Below, piece by piece: positions 10,692 through 25,600 of a stretch of 64,000 nt of DNA. The translations under genes and the position numbers were made by a program. The stretch is from Liolophura sinensis. Lineage: Eukaryota > Mollusca > Polyplacophora > Chitonida > Chitonidae. The notes under the pieces are model-generated. The model made no database searches and was not told where the DNA came from. It was given only the letters and a program-made list of their open reading frames with translations. Position 1 is the first letter of the stretch; each line of letters opens with the position of its first letter. The DNA is taken from the NCBI RefSeq assembly GCF_032854445.1, contig NC_088305.1, forward strand, positions 5,893,606 through 5,957,605, given 5' to 3'.

Positions 10692-13600
10692 GTAACGTAT
10701 TCGACATCAGGTCCCCCAAAATATTTGGCAGTTGTTGTACTGGGCTGTGCAACAACAACAAAACGCTAGCAATGGACCTCATAAACTGCAAAGTTAGGCC
10801 CATAAGACGGCTGCTTAGGTCCATCGCGTATGTGATCTCATTCCGTCATTTTCTTTTAAATTGGATTCAAAATTTAGCCATGAAATATTCAACACTACCC
10901 TGAACAATCCAACAATGTAAACAAATACATGTATTGTTTTTGTATATTTCAGATAGCAGAAGAGATATACTGGGTCTGTATTTCAAGTTGCAGTCGTTGT
11001 ATTTGTTTCTTTTGCTTCTGTATATAGCTGTAGATTGCAGTTACTGTTTTGCTTTTGTCCTTTGTTGTTTTGCTTACTTGAAACTGTCCAACGTTATTGT
11101 GTTGAAGTCAAAAGAGGAGTTCAAGCTGGAGAAAGACTCTGAGCTGAGGTTTGAAGTGGAACATGGAGCAGAAGTTCAGTTGGAGGTAAACTAGCCATAT
11201 TTATTTATTGATGTATTTATTCATTTGATTGTAGTTTTATGCTGGACTCAAGAATATTTCACTTATACCAAGGTGACCAGTATAGTGGTGGCAGAAAAGC
11301 GGGCAAAGCCCCTTAGAAAACTCATGACCATTTGCAGGTTACTGGCAGACCTTCTCACATACGACTGGACAGGAAGCCAGCATGAACTAGATTTACATTG
11401 GTGACAGGCTTTTGGGTCATTGTGCTGTGCGAGCACACTGTGGTAAGTAACCTGAAGTTTCGCATGTGAGTTACTGTCGTTTACTTCCGCACGATCTGAG
11501 CTGGCGGCAAGATGACAGAAGAGAGTGATTAGCCCCCCACCCATTTCATTACCCTGCGTGGCACTTAGCAGTCCTGGTTTCTAATCCTCGCCACATTGGG
11601 TCAAGTCACTGACAGTGAAGTGTGCAGGTCTCCCGACCAGTAGGCCTGCATGTGCATCTCTACATATACCATAAATGAAATCGAAGAAAGTATCAACACA
11701 AGCGATGTCTAGTACAAACCTTTAAATTCCAAACACTGTCTCAAAAGATGACCACGTCAAACAAAGAATGTACATGCACAGTGTACACTGCAGACAAACC
11801 AATTATTTGCGTCAGGCCTACGTGGAATACACCTTTCACCGTTATCCGTTGAATGGTTGTCTGCTGAGACATTATTCAACAATTATGTGTGCAAATGTAT
11901 TTCATCTAAAATTGAGTTTCACTGAGAAATATCTCTCATCAGCTACCTGTATCCATGTAAATCCAATATAGTATGTCAGTCTAGGCCTACACGCACAGTT
12001 TGTTTCTTTACAGTCGGAACTGTCCTATTGGAGAAGAGTTCCTTTTCCCGCATTTCTATACCAGGAACCTCCCATTAAACGCAGAAAACATACTCCACGT
12101 GAGGTTTCCAAAACTACCACGATTTACTTTTACCTCTTTTCGGTAGCACTGTGTTCGAGTCTGTCATATCGGGGAACAGGATTTGTTTGAGTTGATATCA
12201 CATTAGGAGTTCTCACAACACGGTCACTGGCTTTATAATAAAATGAAATGCAGGTTTTATGACTTCCTGTTTACAGTTTTGCCCAGACGTGAGTAACGTG
12301 TAGCCAGCGACAGATAAGATTATTGCTTTTGCCTTTCGCCAGCAAAAATCACGTGAGACGTGTTTGGAAATTTTGAGTTCTGTGATTGGAAATGACTAGT
12401 ATTTACATGTAGATAAAACCAACCTGTATGACCTGTATAATTTTATCTGAAGGGACTCGATTAGGTATTATATGAATTAAGCATTCATGTTTACGAAATA
12501 TGGGCGGAAGTTGACAGCCTTTCAAATTACGCCAGAATGAACAAGAAATGTTTAGCTGCAGGGGGGCAAAAGCACGTGTGTAGGTATCACTATAACCGCA
12601 ATTTGACATCTTCATCTGGTCTGTTGGTAGGTCCAGTTTGCAAAGTTGTATTGATTTGCGGTATGCTAAATTTTGCTAGGGGTTTGCATACGGAGTCGTG
12701 CAGTTTTAAAATGGATATTTGACACGACAATCCACGCACGTACAGGTACTAGGTAGTCATGCTTAATCTCCATAGAATTCTTTCCCAAATTCCCATCTAT
12801 CACAAAATAATGATGGTAAAATAATCAGCCTGTTGCGAAGTGCATGTACTAAAATCATTATGATTAAAACTGAAGAAGAACACGAACTGTTGGAGGTAGG
12901 ATCATAGACTAACTGCTCAGTGAAGTGTGAGCTTGTATCTTACATTCTTGAACAGTCAGTATAATCCCCTGACCAACCCTGATGCTCTCCCGTGGCGCCC
13001 AGTCAGTAACAGCCACAATTAACGCATTGAATCCTGGGATACGCTTTCCAAGTCCCAGGGCGTCATTTACCGTAACCACTTGGCCACAGAGGCCCTCATA
13101 AACTGGCTATAATATTGCTATCATGCTGTTTGTAATATGTGTACACCTGGCATATTGGTTTACACCCCATCTGTCAGACATCAGTCTGCCACAAAGCAGT
13201 CCTTTGTCGTAATTGAAACTTCATACACTGCTTCACCAGGTGAAGCCAAGGTTTGAGTTTTTGTCTTTTCCAACAAAATTATTGAAATTTTTTTTGGGGC
13301 GGTTGGACTTTTTCTGGAAATTTTTTGTTAATGGTCCATTATTTTGTATCAAAACTGGATTACGGGGTGTTTCATTCATTTTCAATGGAATTAAAGCATT
13401 TGGGAAAAGCAGTCCAATTGTTAAGAGGTACGAGCATGGATGGCTTTGTGTGTTTTTTTGAAGCAGGTATTAAACCACACCAGCTGACCACATTTTTGCG
13501 CTTTGGGTTGTTTAGCAGTTTCTTCACTCTCAGATGACTGAATCCATGTGATCATTTTACGCTAATTACTTCAAAAAATGAAGTGGATTATATTGTTACA

Positions 13601-16600
13601 TAACAGCATATTGTGACTTGCTACTTAACATCCTATTATTAACTATTTTTCATGTTATGTCACTGAAAAATGATCAGCTTGCTTTGTGAATACTATTAAA
13701 GTTCATACACTGTTGACTTTTACAAGCCATAATCAAATAATGGTATAACATAAATATGCATGCACTTATATTTTAATGTCAACTGTTGTTTTGATGCACT
13801 TGTCTGTGGGGTTTCTTTCACTTGAGCTGCTGGATGGAATGGCAGAAATATTTGGCTCCGAGCTGACGCGGAAGAAGAAGTACATTCTGGTGTCTGGGTC
13901 AAAGGTGGCTGTCTTTACGTGGCATGGCTGTGTGCTTAAGGTAAATGAAGTTTTCTCACTTCAGTTGCCATGGACAACCATATTTAGAGCTTGGAAGTAA
14001 ATATTGTGGAAAAGAATGGACTCTGGACTGAAACTAATATGAAAGGCACAGTTTTTGATGGAAAGTTTTCAGAGAAGGTTTTTGCCTACTATACCATCAA
14101 AGATATAAAATTATTTTCAGCAGTTAGTGTCATGGACTGGGGGTTTTGCCAAAACACAAATGTGAAAGTTACACAGTTTTAGCTGTTTTGTGAATTGACA
14201 AATCTTTCCTCTTTTTTTTTCTTAAATGAAAGAATGCAAGGTTTTCACTAGAATGTTTTTTTCTTAAAGGGACATATCGTAGACGTCAAAAAATTTCGCT
14301 ATTATTTTAGACATCATCTACATGTATATTAAAGATGAGACTTCCAGATGTCTTGACACATATCTGACTTCAAGCGAACAATCAAATGTTCAATTTTATC
14401 TGTGGTTTCCCTTCGACCATCAACTCACGCAAGTTGCTGTATTTAGAAAGCCTACTTTTTTGAGCCAGTTACCTCCCCTTGTTATCTAGACAATGATCTA
14501 CCATGGTCTACCATGTAACTTCAGTTATCGATAGAAAGGAAGGTCTTATTTGGTTTACTAGACTTCTAATTCACTTTCAGTCTATGGTAGCGCTTACATG
14601 TGCGACCCATGAGCTTATGTTGCATTGGGGAAACTTTGCCGTGCCTCATTTGCATGTAATCTCATCTAGTGTAGAGCAGTAGGGGATTTCCCCTTATAAT
14701 TCTCTTAATTGACATTTTTCGGAAAATATGGGCTCAGGAGTTTGAAGTCAAATGCAGCTCGCTTTTGTATTTACCTGAACCAACTGAAAAATTCTGAATT
14801 TTATTTGACAGTATGTCCCTTTAAATTTTCTTGAAATTTATTGAAATGTTCTTGCCTAACCCCATTTTAGCAAGAATCTTTTCATTCAAGAATATGTATT
14901 TCTCTAGTAGGAATGATCAGACAAAGAGATCTTTGTTTTGTACGTTGTTACATCTCCAAATGCTTTCTTGTTTTTCAGCTGACGGGTAAAACTGAGGTGG
15001 CATACATAGCTAAGGAAACTCCGATGGTAATGTATGTGAACACACATGCTGCCTTAGAACAGATGAGGATCAAGGCCGAGACAGAGATTGGGCGTGGACC
15101 CAGGGTAACATTAACCTACACGTGTTTCTCTAGGGGTGGGTGGGTGGATGTTTTTGGAGGAGGGGTTTGGATTATGTCAGCCATTGTGTATTGAAGCTTG
15201 CAATTTTTTTCACACCGCAATACCTTTCTGGCATTTCTGAGATCAGAATTTTGCTTGCTGTCTTTGTTGCTGATTTATTGTTTTCTTTATCAATTTTTGT
15301 GTGAGTAAATCGTGTAAAAGTTAGAAATTACATGTAACTGCAAAAGCCGTGCTGTATGTGGTATGATCTTTGGAGGTCTGCAACAGTAACAGAGTTATCT
15401 TTCTTTATTGAAGGGGCTATCTCCCTTGATACTTTTTCAGCTAAAATCTGCACATATACATGAACAGTGTATTGTATGGTGCAGTGTTATGACTTGCGCT
15501 ACTGGCGAAGGGTAACCAGATTTTCCATGAGCGAGCTGATTACATAAGCTGACAAAAATTTCGTTTGGATTGTCATAATCTGCAATCCCGAAAATTGATA
15601 TCAGCTTCTCCTTTCCTGAAAGTTTTTGAAATTTAGAACAGATCATCGTTCTATTCTCACATTAACCTGATATTAAGGTTTCAACTCAGACTCCAGACAT
15701 AATGCTGATATATTCTGACATAAGAAATGCTAAGTTAAAAAAGCTCATCTTGGTCACATTCCAGCTGTTTTTAAAATGAGACAGAATCATCACTGATTGG
15801 CTGACAGGGGAGATAGGATTTCCTGAAGCCTTGGTCGCGCTTGAATGAATGTAACATACTTGAAATTCATCATCGGCTTAGAACTACCTGAACCATATCC
15901 AATATCTCTCACACCAGCCAGTTAATCACAGACTTTAAGCAATGTACTACTCCTTCAGCTTAGGCCAGATTGCACAATAACAGTATTACATGTATTATAG
16001 TAGCTAGTGTCTAAATTGTTTTTGTTTCTATTTTTTAACCATTCCTTGGGGCCTCCATGGCGTAGCAGTTAGTGTGCTAGTACAGCACAAGGACCTTAGT
16101 TTAAGTCCAGCTCATGCTGGCTTCCTCTCCAGTTGCACATGAAAAGGTCTTGTAGCAACCTTCGGAGGGTCGTTGGTTTTCTCTGTGCTCTGCCCGGTTT
16201 CCTCCCACAGTATGAGTGGCTTTCATTGTATCAGTGAAATATTCTTCAGTACTTAAAAAAATACCATGCAATGAAATAAATAAATTTTCACCCATCCCCC
16301 TTTGCTAGGTAATGGTTGTGGGTCCCACGGACGTGGGAAAGAGCACCCTGTGCAGGCTCCTGTTGAACTACGCAGTGCGTGTAGGGCGGGCTCCGGTCTT
16401 CGTAGACCTGGATGTAGGACAGGTGGGTAGAGCCTCTTTCTTTTTGTAGACCTCTGCCCCAGTATTGCTCTTGGTAGATTTGTTACACTGAGGTGAAAGT
16501 TTTCAGAATTTATGTGGATTTATTATTAATAGTAAGTTTGAAGGGCTGTCAGCAACCTGCAGATGGCGGTGGGTTTCCCCTGAATTCTGTCCAGTTTCCT

Positions 16601-19600
16601 CCCATTATGATGCTTGCTGCCATCGTATAAATGAAATACTCTTGAATAAAATGTAAGCACTAATCAGATAAATAAATTCATACATGTACATGTATTGCTA
16701 AGAGAAATGACAGCTCATTATATTTGGCGTGTAATTTGGCCATTGTTGGATTTTTTTAACACTTCTCTGCTTTTATCTCTGATTACATGTAACATGTATA
16801 ACCTTGAGAAAAACAAAAATGAAGCTGAGGTTTTTGTATTGAGTCTAACGCTATTAAGTAGGCTTGGTACAATGCCACTTTTTGTTGTTGAAAAGAAAAA
16901 AAACTCCTTTGTATTACTCAGTTTTTATTATAGAATCCAATAATTTGTCAAATTATTATGTCTTTGCCCTAGCTGATGTGAATTTCATTAGGTGTTAATA
17001 TTTAAAGTCAGATCACAGATCAGAAATTTAGCAAATCAGCTGTAGAAATGGGTAAACCCAAAATGATAAGATGAAGGAAATTTTGCAGCCTAGGGGATTT
17101 CGCTATAACTGTTCAGTTTTTCGTTTTTCTTGTATAATTGGTCTGTTGTTTATATTTTCAGGGCCAAGTTTCCATCCCAGGGACCATTGGTACACTTTTC
17201 ACTATCTTTTGTATTTTATGTTCAGAAATTAATTTTGTAATGACAATAATACGCCAAAGTTAGTGTGCAGGATTGGAACCGGTTGCTAATTAGACTGAAA
17301 TGCTGACGAGATCGATCATTCAGTTAATAGGAACACTTTGGTGGGGTAAGGGCTAGAGCATCTTCCTCAAAGCAGGGAGACCGGGGATCAATCCCTGCTC
17401 AGGTTACACCAAAGACTTTGAAAATGATACTCGGCACTATAAAAAGGTTAGAGCAAGGAAACAGGACTGGTTGGCCCAGTGTCCGTGTAATGTGACTCGG
17501 TGGGGTGTCCTGTCTGATGTGTTAGGTATTATACTTCATGATGAGTGGTGACAGCACTTTGGGCGCATGGACTCTAACACATAGTGACTCCTCCACGGCA
17601 TCTGTCTGAAACCTATGCGTACATACGTTCATTTACGTATCCAGGTAACAAACACATGTAGGTATGACGAGTATTTGCCAGTTAACGAAGATCAGTGAAT
17701 CTCTAGATTTAACAAAGCATTTCTGCACTAAAAGAAACAGTTTATTATCCCCATTCGTCTTCCCAATTTGTCTGATTTTGATAAAAGTTTGGTAAAAAAA
17801 TTAGCATATTCCATGGAAAATTCTACATTATGACATATTTAGCTTGAATATGAATTCGCTGAGTTTGCTGCTCTGTGTTGCTGCAGGTGCTCTGGTTGTG
17901 GAGAGGTCTGCAGATGTGGAGGAGGGGTTCTCCGAGACGGCACCCTTGGTGTATCACTACGGACACAACAGCCCCTCTGACAACCTTGCCCTCTATCACA
18001 TGCTTATCACCTGTATGGCTGATGTCATCAATGTGCGCTGTGAGCAAAACAAGAAAGGTAAGATGAAGAAATAGGCAGTTTAACTTTACATATTGCTGAA
18101 AGATATTTTCTTCTTTCCTTCCCTAGGCCCTGTTTCCTCCCACCACATTGCTGGCCGCTGTTGTATTAGTGAAATATTCTTGAGTACACCATAAAAGAAC
18201 AATCAAATAAATAAATTTCCGTTTTCCTGAATGTATAGAGTGAAGGTTTTTTATTGTAACATATTATTTTTTTTTTTAGAAAGCTGTGAAAGCTAAACTT
18301 TAGAGGCATAACTGCATGTGCAGTACTTAGATACGTGTTCAGATTTCTGAATCGCAAAAATGTTAGTGTTTTGTGTTTTTACTCACATTGGGTGCAGGGA
18401 GTGATTCGCTCAAAAATAGTTAAGACATATTTTGAATGCATTTCGGGCATACTGTTATTCACGTTATGTTATTTGGCTCTTTTAAACTTGTAATTTTGTG
18501 ACTGTAACATATGGTTTCTGTTATTTATTCCTTTTCTTGTGTTGGTTTGATATTTTATTTCTTACTAATTTGCTCTATGCCTGTAAATCATTGTAACATA
18601 GGTCAGTAAGAGTACGCCAGGGCATCAGAGTAAACCGAGGTGTGCCTTTAGGGCAGTATGTAATGTTTGATTAGGATATAGGGTGTGTGTCTAGGTATAA
18701 CTGTAGGAAAGGGTAAATCACATATAACTGTATAACCATATATGGTAAATGAAGTAAAGTTTCGCCAATAGGTTACTATTTACAGAAGATAACAGATAAG
18801 GGTTATTAGAGACAACACCCCCCCCCCCCCCCCCCATCTTCCCATCTCCCCACCACCCCCACCCACTCACACTCCTATGTTTTATTAGCCTGCATGGCAG
18901 TTCTGGCTGCTAATCTGCGCCACGTAGAGCCAAGTCACCCCACTAGCCCATGTGCATCTCTAATTATACAAATGAATTGAACCCAAGAAAGCATCAAATC
19001 AGGCGATGACTATTATGAACCTGTCAATTCCAAACACTGTCTCTATCCATGGCTGTGTGAAATAAGCAACATGTATATGCTATGTACACTGCAGACCGAA
19101 ACGACGAACGATTGTTTGAGTAATATGAGAGTCACCTCGCAGCATTATCTGGTAAATCATTGAGTGGTCAGAGCCATCGTTGTGCGAGGAATATGTCTAG
19201 GAATGTATTTCGCCTACAAATGGATTTCACTGAGAAATATGTCACAAGCCTACCGTGTAATTTGAATGAAATGTGTCACTCTAGACACACATTTTGTTTT
19301 GTTACAGTCGGAACTGTCCACGTATTGCAGAAGAGTTGCCTTTCCTGCATTTTGAAATCAGGAACCTTCCATTAAACACAGAAAACATGATCAAAGCAAG
19401 GTTTCCAAAAACTACCACGATTAACCTTGACCCCTTTTCAGCAGCACTGTTTGAGAGTCCGGCATATTTGGAGTCATACAGGATTTGTCCGAGTTGTTGC
19501 CACTGTAGAAGTCCGCACAACATTGACATGGGAGTCACTGGCTATATTTCTAAATAAAGTGCATGTTTTACAATTACCGGTATGCAAATTTGCCAAAACA

Positions 19601-22600
19601 TAATTTATGTGAGGTCAGCGACAGGTAAGATTATGTTTTTTTGGCCATGCATCAGAAAAAATCTCACCATCGACGAGTATAATAGACACGTGGAAATTTC
19701 GGGGATTGTGATATTAAGTTGTCACTTTAAAACGCAGTTTGACATCATCTGCTGGTAATTTACAAGTCAGGATTCTGTTATAGCTTTGTTCATGAAGACC
19801 TCTGTAGATATTTGACATGCCATTCCTCATGTGTAAAGGTACTGGGTAGTCATGCTCAGTGTCCAGATAGTTTGTTCCCAAATTTACATTTATCATAAAA
19901 TGGTGATCATAAAACTATCAACATTCACCTGCTGTGAAGTCATTATCATTAAAACCGAGGAAAACATGAGCTGTTGGTGGTATAGTAGGAGCATAGACTA
20001 ACTGCTCAGTGAAGCGTGAGCTTGTTTATTACATTACGGAACTATCCATATAATCCCCTGACCACCCCGAATGCTCTCCTGCGGTGCCAAGTCAGTAAGA
20101 ACCACAATCAATGCAATTTATCATGGGATACACTTTCCAAAAGTCTGAGGGCGAAACCTAACATCATTTACATGTACCGCGTCGGGAGTGGTAGATCCAG
20201 GGTCAATCCTGGCTCGAGTCACACCTAAGACCTTAAAAGAGGAAGGGGTACCTTCCTCACTTGGTGTTCAGCATGAAGGGAATAGTGCAACGACTGGTTG
20301 ACCTGTATCAGTATAACGGCTCGGGCGGGGAAGCTTACTTGCTTTTGGTAAGATGTCCCAGTGAAGCAGCCCTAGGTAAAAGAGCGGTGGAAATCCATCC
20401 TGCAAAAAGGAGGCACATTACATGCACTCTAAGGATTCCTTCATTGTCATAAGACTGAAAAATTGTTGAGTATGACATTAAACCCCAAGCACTCACTCCC
20501 TCACTCACTCATTTACAAGTACCATAACCAGACTAGACTATAATTAAGGTCCTTGTTAAAACTTTCAGCCAAGTTCAATCTTTAGACCAGGGCATAACTT
20601 TACGAAACAGCTGCTGTAGACTGTGACCCTGTAGTGTAAGCTCTTCTATCAAATTAGTAGCTTACAGGTGCTCATACCATGTTGTAGGCCTGCCTTATAC
20701 CCAAAGTGTGTTTGCCATGTCTCTTTCTTCTAGCAAATGTGAGTGGCGTTATAGTGAACACAGGGGGCTGGATTCGTGGAGGAGGGTACCATGCCCTTAT
20801 TCACACGGCGGGGGCATTTGAAGGTAAGACAGTACACAGTTCTGTTTTAGGTTTTTACTTGAGAGTCCATACTGAGATATCCAAAAATAAAATAAAATAA
20901 CTCTTCCTTTTTATTTTTTCATTTGTTGATGTTTGTATGATTTACATGTTTTTCCGGGCTTTACGATCGTGACATCTACATGAAAAATTGCTCTAGAGAT
21001 AGTCCACATTTTCCTTAAATTAGATGAATTTCCAGTTTTATTTTTAGCTTATGTCCTACCCCGGGCGTCGGCGTGGGCGTCCAATAACAGGGAAAGAAAT
21101 GTTAAGCAAAATGTTAGGGGTCGTATCTCCAAAAGTATAGCGTGTATTGACCTAAAGTTTTACATGCATATAAAGCACAATGACAAAAGCTGGATGTTGC
21201 ATCGCTGATCCTCTGTTTGCATATTAATTACTGTAATTGGCCACATTCGTAATTTCAGTACTTTATGTATTTAGCTGAAGTCTTGCAGTCTCTTACATGC
21301 GAACTCAAAGCCTTGCTACCAAATCTAAGTTATTTTTATAGCTTAGTCCAACGTTGATGAAAGATTTATCTGTCCTGTAAAACAGCAGTTAAACTTGTTA
21401 AGGCCTGAACTTCATGGTCTGTGTTGTTCCAGTGGATGTGGTAGTTGTACTGGACCAGGAGAGGCTGTACAGCGAGTTGTCCAGGGACATGCCAGACTTT
21501 GTCAAGGTCGTCTTGCTGCCCAAATCAGGAGGGGTGAGTCGCCTCGGGTTTATAGAAGTCATCTGGACACGCCGGTATTCAGTCTGTCGTTTGAATAATA
21601 AAACGCAATGTGTGGTTATATTTATTCAGTTTAGGTTGTTTTTTTGAAAGAAATATTCAAAATTTTTACATTAACTCAATTTGAAAATCTCTAAAGTTTC
21701 ACGAAGCAACCTGTTCGCGTTGTGAGTTATCTCCCAGTTTCAGTATAATGTGACTCGGCGAGATGTCTTCGACTTGGTTCTTCAGGCACCTAATGACTTG
21801 TCGTCATATAACTGAAAAATTGTTTACCTTAATCAACTACCACTGCAACCAGTATTTGGAAACATTTTGAGAAAGCTGTGGAGTGTGGAGAACTTATTTG
21901 CACAGTTTTATGAAGCTTGCACCTTTAAATGACACAAACGAATCATTTTAGCTTTGTTTTTGTAAGAATGTTTGAATTCCACTGAAAAAAGTACTTTAGT
22001 GGTTGAAAAAGTTGAAGATTTACAGTAAGTATAACATAAAACCCCAATCATATATACATACATAATTTAGACAGAACTGGCACATTTGTCTAACATTAGT
22101 GTTGTATATTTCAGGTTGTGGAGAGAGGCTCACAAACACGCACAGAGGCCCGCGAGGGGAAAATTCGAGAGTATTTCTATGGCAACAGGAATACACTGTT
22201 TCCGCATACATTTGAAGTGAAGTGGTCAGAAATCAAGATATACAAAATCGGAGGTGAGCTATATCGAGAGTTGCCTATACACCCTCTGACTAGCTTTTGT
22301 TCCTTTTGTGTGTATATCATCTGATAGATGAAATTGTGGTAATTTTTGTGACCGAAATAGAACTTATTCTTATTGCAAAGTTACTTTCTGTTTGTAGATT
22401 GGTAAATCCTGTCAATCATTCTGGAATATAATTTATTTAACATTTATTTGATTGGTTTTGACTGTGTTACACTGTACTCCAGAATATTTCACTCGTACCA
22501 CAGCATTATGCCGAGAGGAAACCAGGCAGAGCCTAGGGGAAACCCACAACTATCCGCAGGTTGCTGGCAGACCTTCCCATGTACAGCTGGAGAGGAAGCT

Positions 22601-25600
22601 ATCATTGATAGCATTGTGGAATATAATGGAAATGTACCATGGAAACTGCCTTCATTGAGATTACATATCTTAATTGCGTACTTCAATGCTTTGGCTTTGA
22701 ATCATGTGAAGTTTTAAAAGAGGCAGTTGTGTGTGACTTCAGCGTATCTGTGAACTTCTCTGAGATGTTGAAGAAAACCATGTGACATCATGGTGGCTAC
22801 AGGCCACATTGTAAAAATGTTGATGACCTGTAGGTGATAGAGTGAACCTGTCTGATGACTTGTGAGCGCAAACTCCTCCATTTGCGTACACCAAACAGCT
22901 TAATGACTGCCTGTCTTCCACACCTCTCCAGTTTAAGTCGTTGTTGTACCGGCAGAATAAATCTTTTTCCATTGCCAGAGGAGAATATAAAAATAAAACT
23001 TAAATATGGTGTAATTTGTGGGAAATGTGGACTGTTCCAGCAATTCTTTCCAGTTGAAGACATATTTCATGATAAACCAAGTTATCCGGGGAAATACATG
23101 AGTTATATTTTGTGTCACATTTTTCTGTTAGTTTGTAAACTTCTATGAAATGTGTGCCTTTAACAAAGTTTGCCTTTAGCACATGACTGGAACACCCTTG
23201 TCCTTGAAAGCTGATTCCTATTGTTTATTGGTGAGACTGTTATCATGAGCTGCGGTAAATGATGTAAAGTTTTGCCCGTCGGTTTCTGTCGTAAATTTTC
23301 CGGCGAGCTGAGTTTAGCGGCAGGATGACAGAAGTGGCAAATGTCAGTGGCGTTATAGTGATCACAAGAGACTGTTGTAGCTTTTGTAGCACAAAAGGCT
23401 GTTGTAGCTTTGTACATGAAGAGCTCTGCATTTTCACAAGTATTTGGCATGCCACTCCAGATGTGTGTAAAGGTACTGGGTGGTCATGCTCAATCTCCAG
23501 AGAGTTTTCTCCCGAATTTCCCATTCATCATGAAATGGCGATCATAAAAACAATCAAGGTGCACCTGTTATGAAGTAAGCGTATATGTACTAAATTCATT
23601 TTGGTTAAAACTGAGGAAAACATGAACTTTTGGTGAGAAGAGCGTAGACTGACTGCTCAGTGAAGTGTGAGCTTGTTTATTACATTCGGGAACTGTCCAT
23701 ATAACCATGCTCTCCCAGGGCACCCAGTCAGTAATAGCCACAATCAATGCAATAAATCATGGGATACACTTTCCCAATCTATGGGCAAAACTTAACATCA
23801 TTTACGTGTACCGCTTCGGGAGCAGTAGATCCAGGGTCAATCCTGGCTCGAGTCACACCTAAGACCTTAAAAGAGGAAGATGTAACTTCCTCGCTTGGCG
23901 TTCAGCATGAAGGGGATAGTGCAACGACTGGTTAACCCATCATTTACCATACCTTGATTTAGCTTTGAAATTTTCACTCAGTGCAAACCCATTTTATGCA
24001 GTGCTGTGTTGCCCATGTCTACATATATTTACATGTCCCCCAATCCTGTCTGCCCACAGCCCCCGCCCTGCCAGACTCGTGCCTCCCCCTGGGGATGAAG
24101 GCTCAGGATAACAAGACCAAGGTAGTCCCTGTTACTCCAGGTGAGTGGAAATATGGATACCTGACACCATAATCCCACCATGTTACTGGCCGCTGTTGTA
24201 TTAGAGAGTGATTCTTGAGTATGGTGTAAAACACCAATCAAATAAATAAATATGGACACCTGACACCATAATCCCACCATGTTACTGGCTGCTGTTGTAT
24301 GAGTGAGTGATTCTTGAGTATGGTGTAAAACACCAATCAAATAAATAAATATGGACACCTGACACCATAATCCCACCATGTTACTGGCTGCTGTTGTATG
24401 AGTGAGTGATTCTTGAGTATGGTGTAAAACACCAATCAAATAAATAAATATGGACACCTGACACCATAATCCCACCATGTTACTGACCGCTGTTGTATTA
24501 GTGAGTGATTCTTGAGTATGGTGTAAAAGACCAATCAAATAAATAAATATGGACACCTGACACCATAATCCCACCATGTTACTGGCCGCTTTCGTATTAG
24601 TGAGTGATTCTTGAGTATGGTGTAAAATACCAATCAAATAAATAAATATGGACACCTGACACCATAATCCCACCATGTTACTGGCTGCTGTTGTATTAGT
24701 GAGTGATTCTTGAGTATGGTGTAAAACACCAATCAAATAAATAAATATGGACACCTGACACCATAATCCCACCATGTTACTGACCGCTGTTGTATTAGTG
24801 AGTGATTCTTGAGTATGGTGTAAAAGACCAATCAAATAAATAAATATGGACACCTGACACCATAATCCCACCATGTTACTGGCCGCTTTCGTATTAGTGA
24901 GTGATTCTTGAGTATGGTGTAAAATACCAATCAAATAAATAAATATGGACACCTGACACCATAATCCCACCATGTTACTGGCTGCTGTTGTATTAGTGAG
25001 TGATTCTTGAGTATGGTGTAAAACACCAATCAAATAAATAAATATGGACACCTGACACCATAATCCCACCATGTTACTGGCCGCTGTCATATTAGTGAGT
25101 GATTCTTGAGTATGGTGTAAAACACCAATCAAATAAATAAATATGGATACCTGACACCATAATCCCACCATGTTACTGGCCGCTGTCATATTAGTGAGTG
25201 ATTCTTGAGTATGGTGTAAAATACCAATCAAATAAATAAATATGGACACCTGACACCATAATCCCACCATGTTACTGGTCGCTGTTGTATTAGCGAATGA
25301 TTCTTGAGTATGGTGTAAAAGACCAATCAAATAAATAAATATGGACACCTGACACCATAATCCCACCATGTTACTGGCCGCTGTCATATTAGTGAGTGAT
25401 TCTTGAGTATGGTGTAAAACACCAATCAAATAAATAAATATGGACACCTGACACCATAATCCCACCATGTTACTGACCGCTGTTGTATTAGTGAGTGATT
25501 CTTGAGTATGGTGTAAAAGACCAATCAAATAAATAAATATGGACACCTGACACCATAATCCCACCATGTTACTGGCCGCTGTCATATTAGTGAGTGATTC

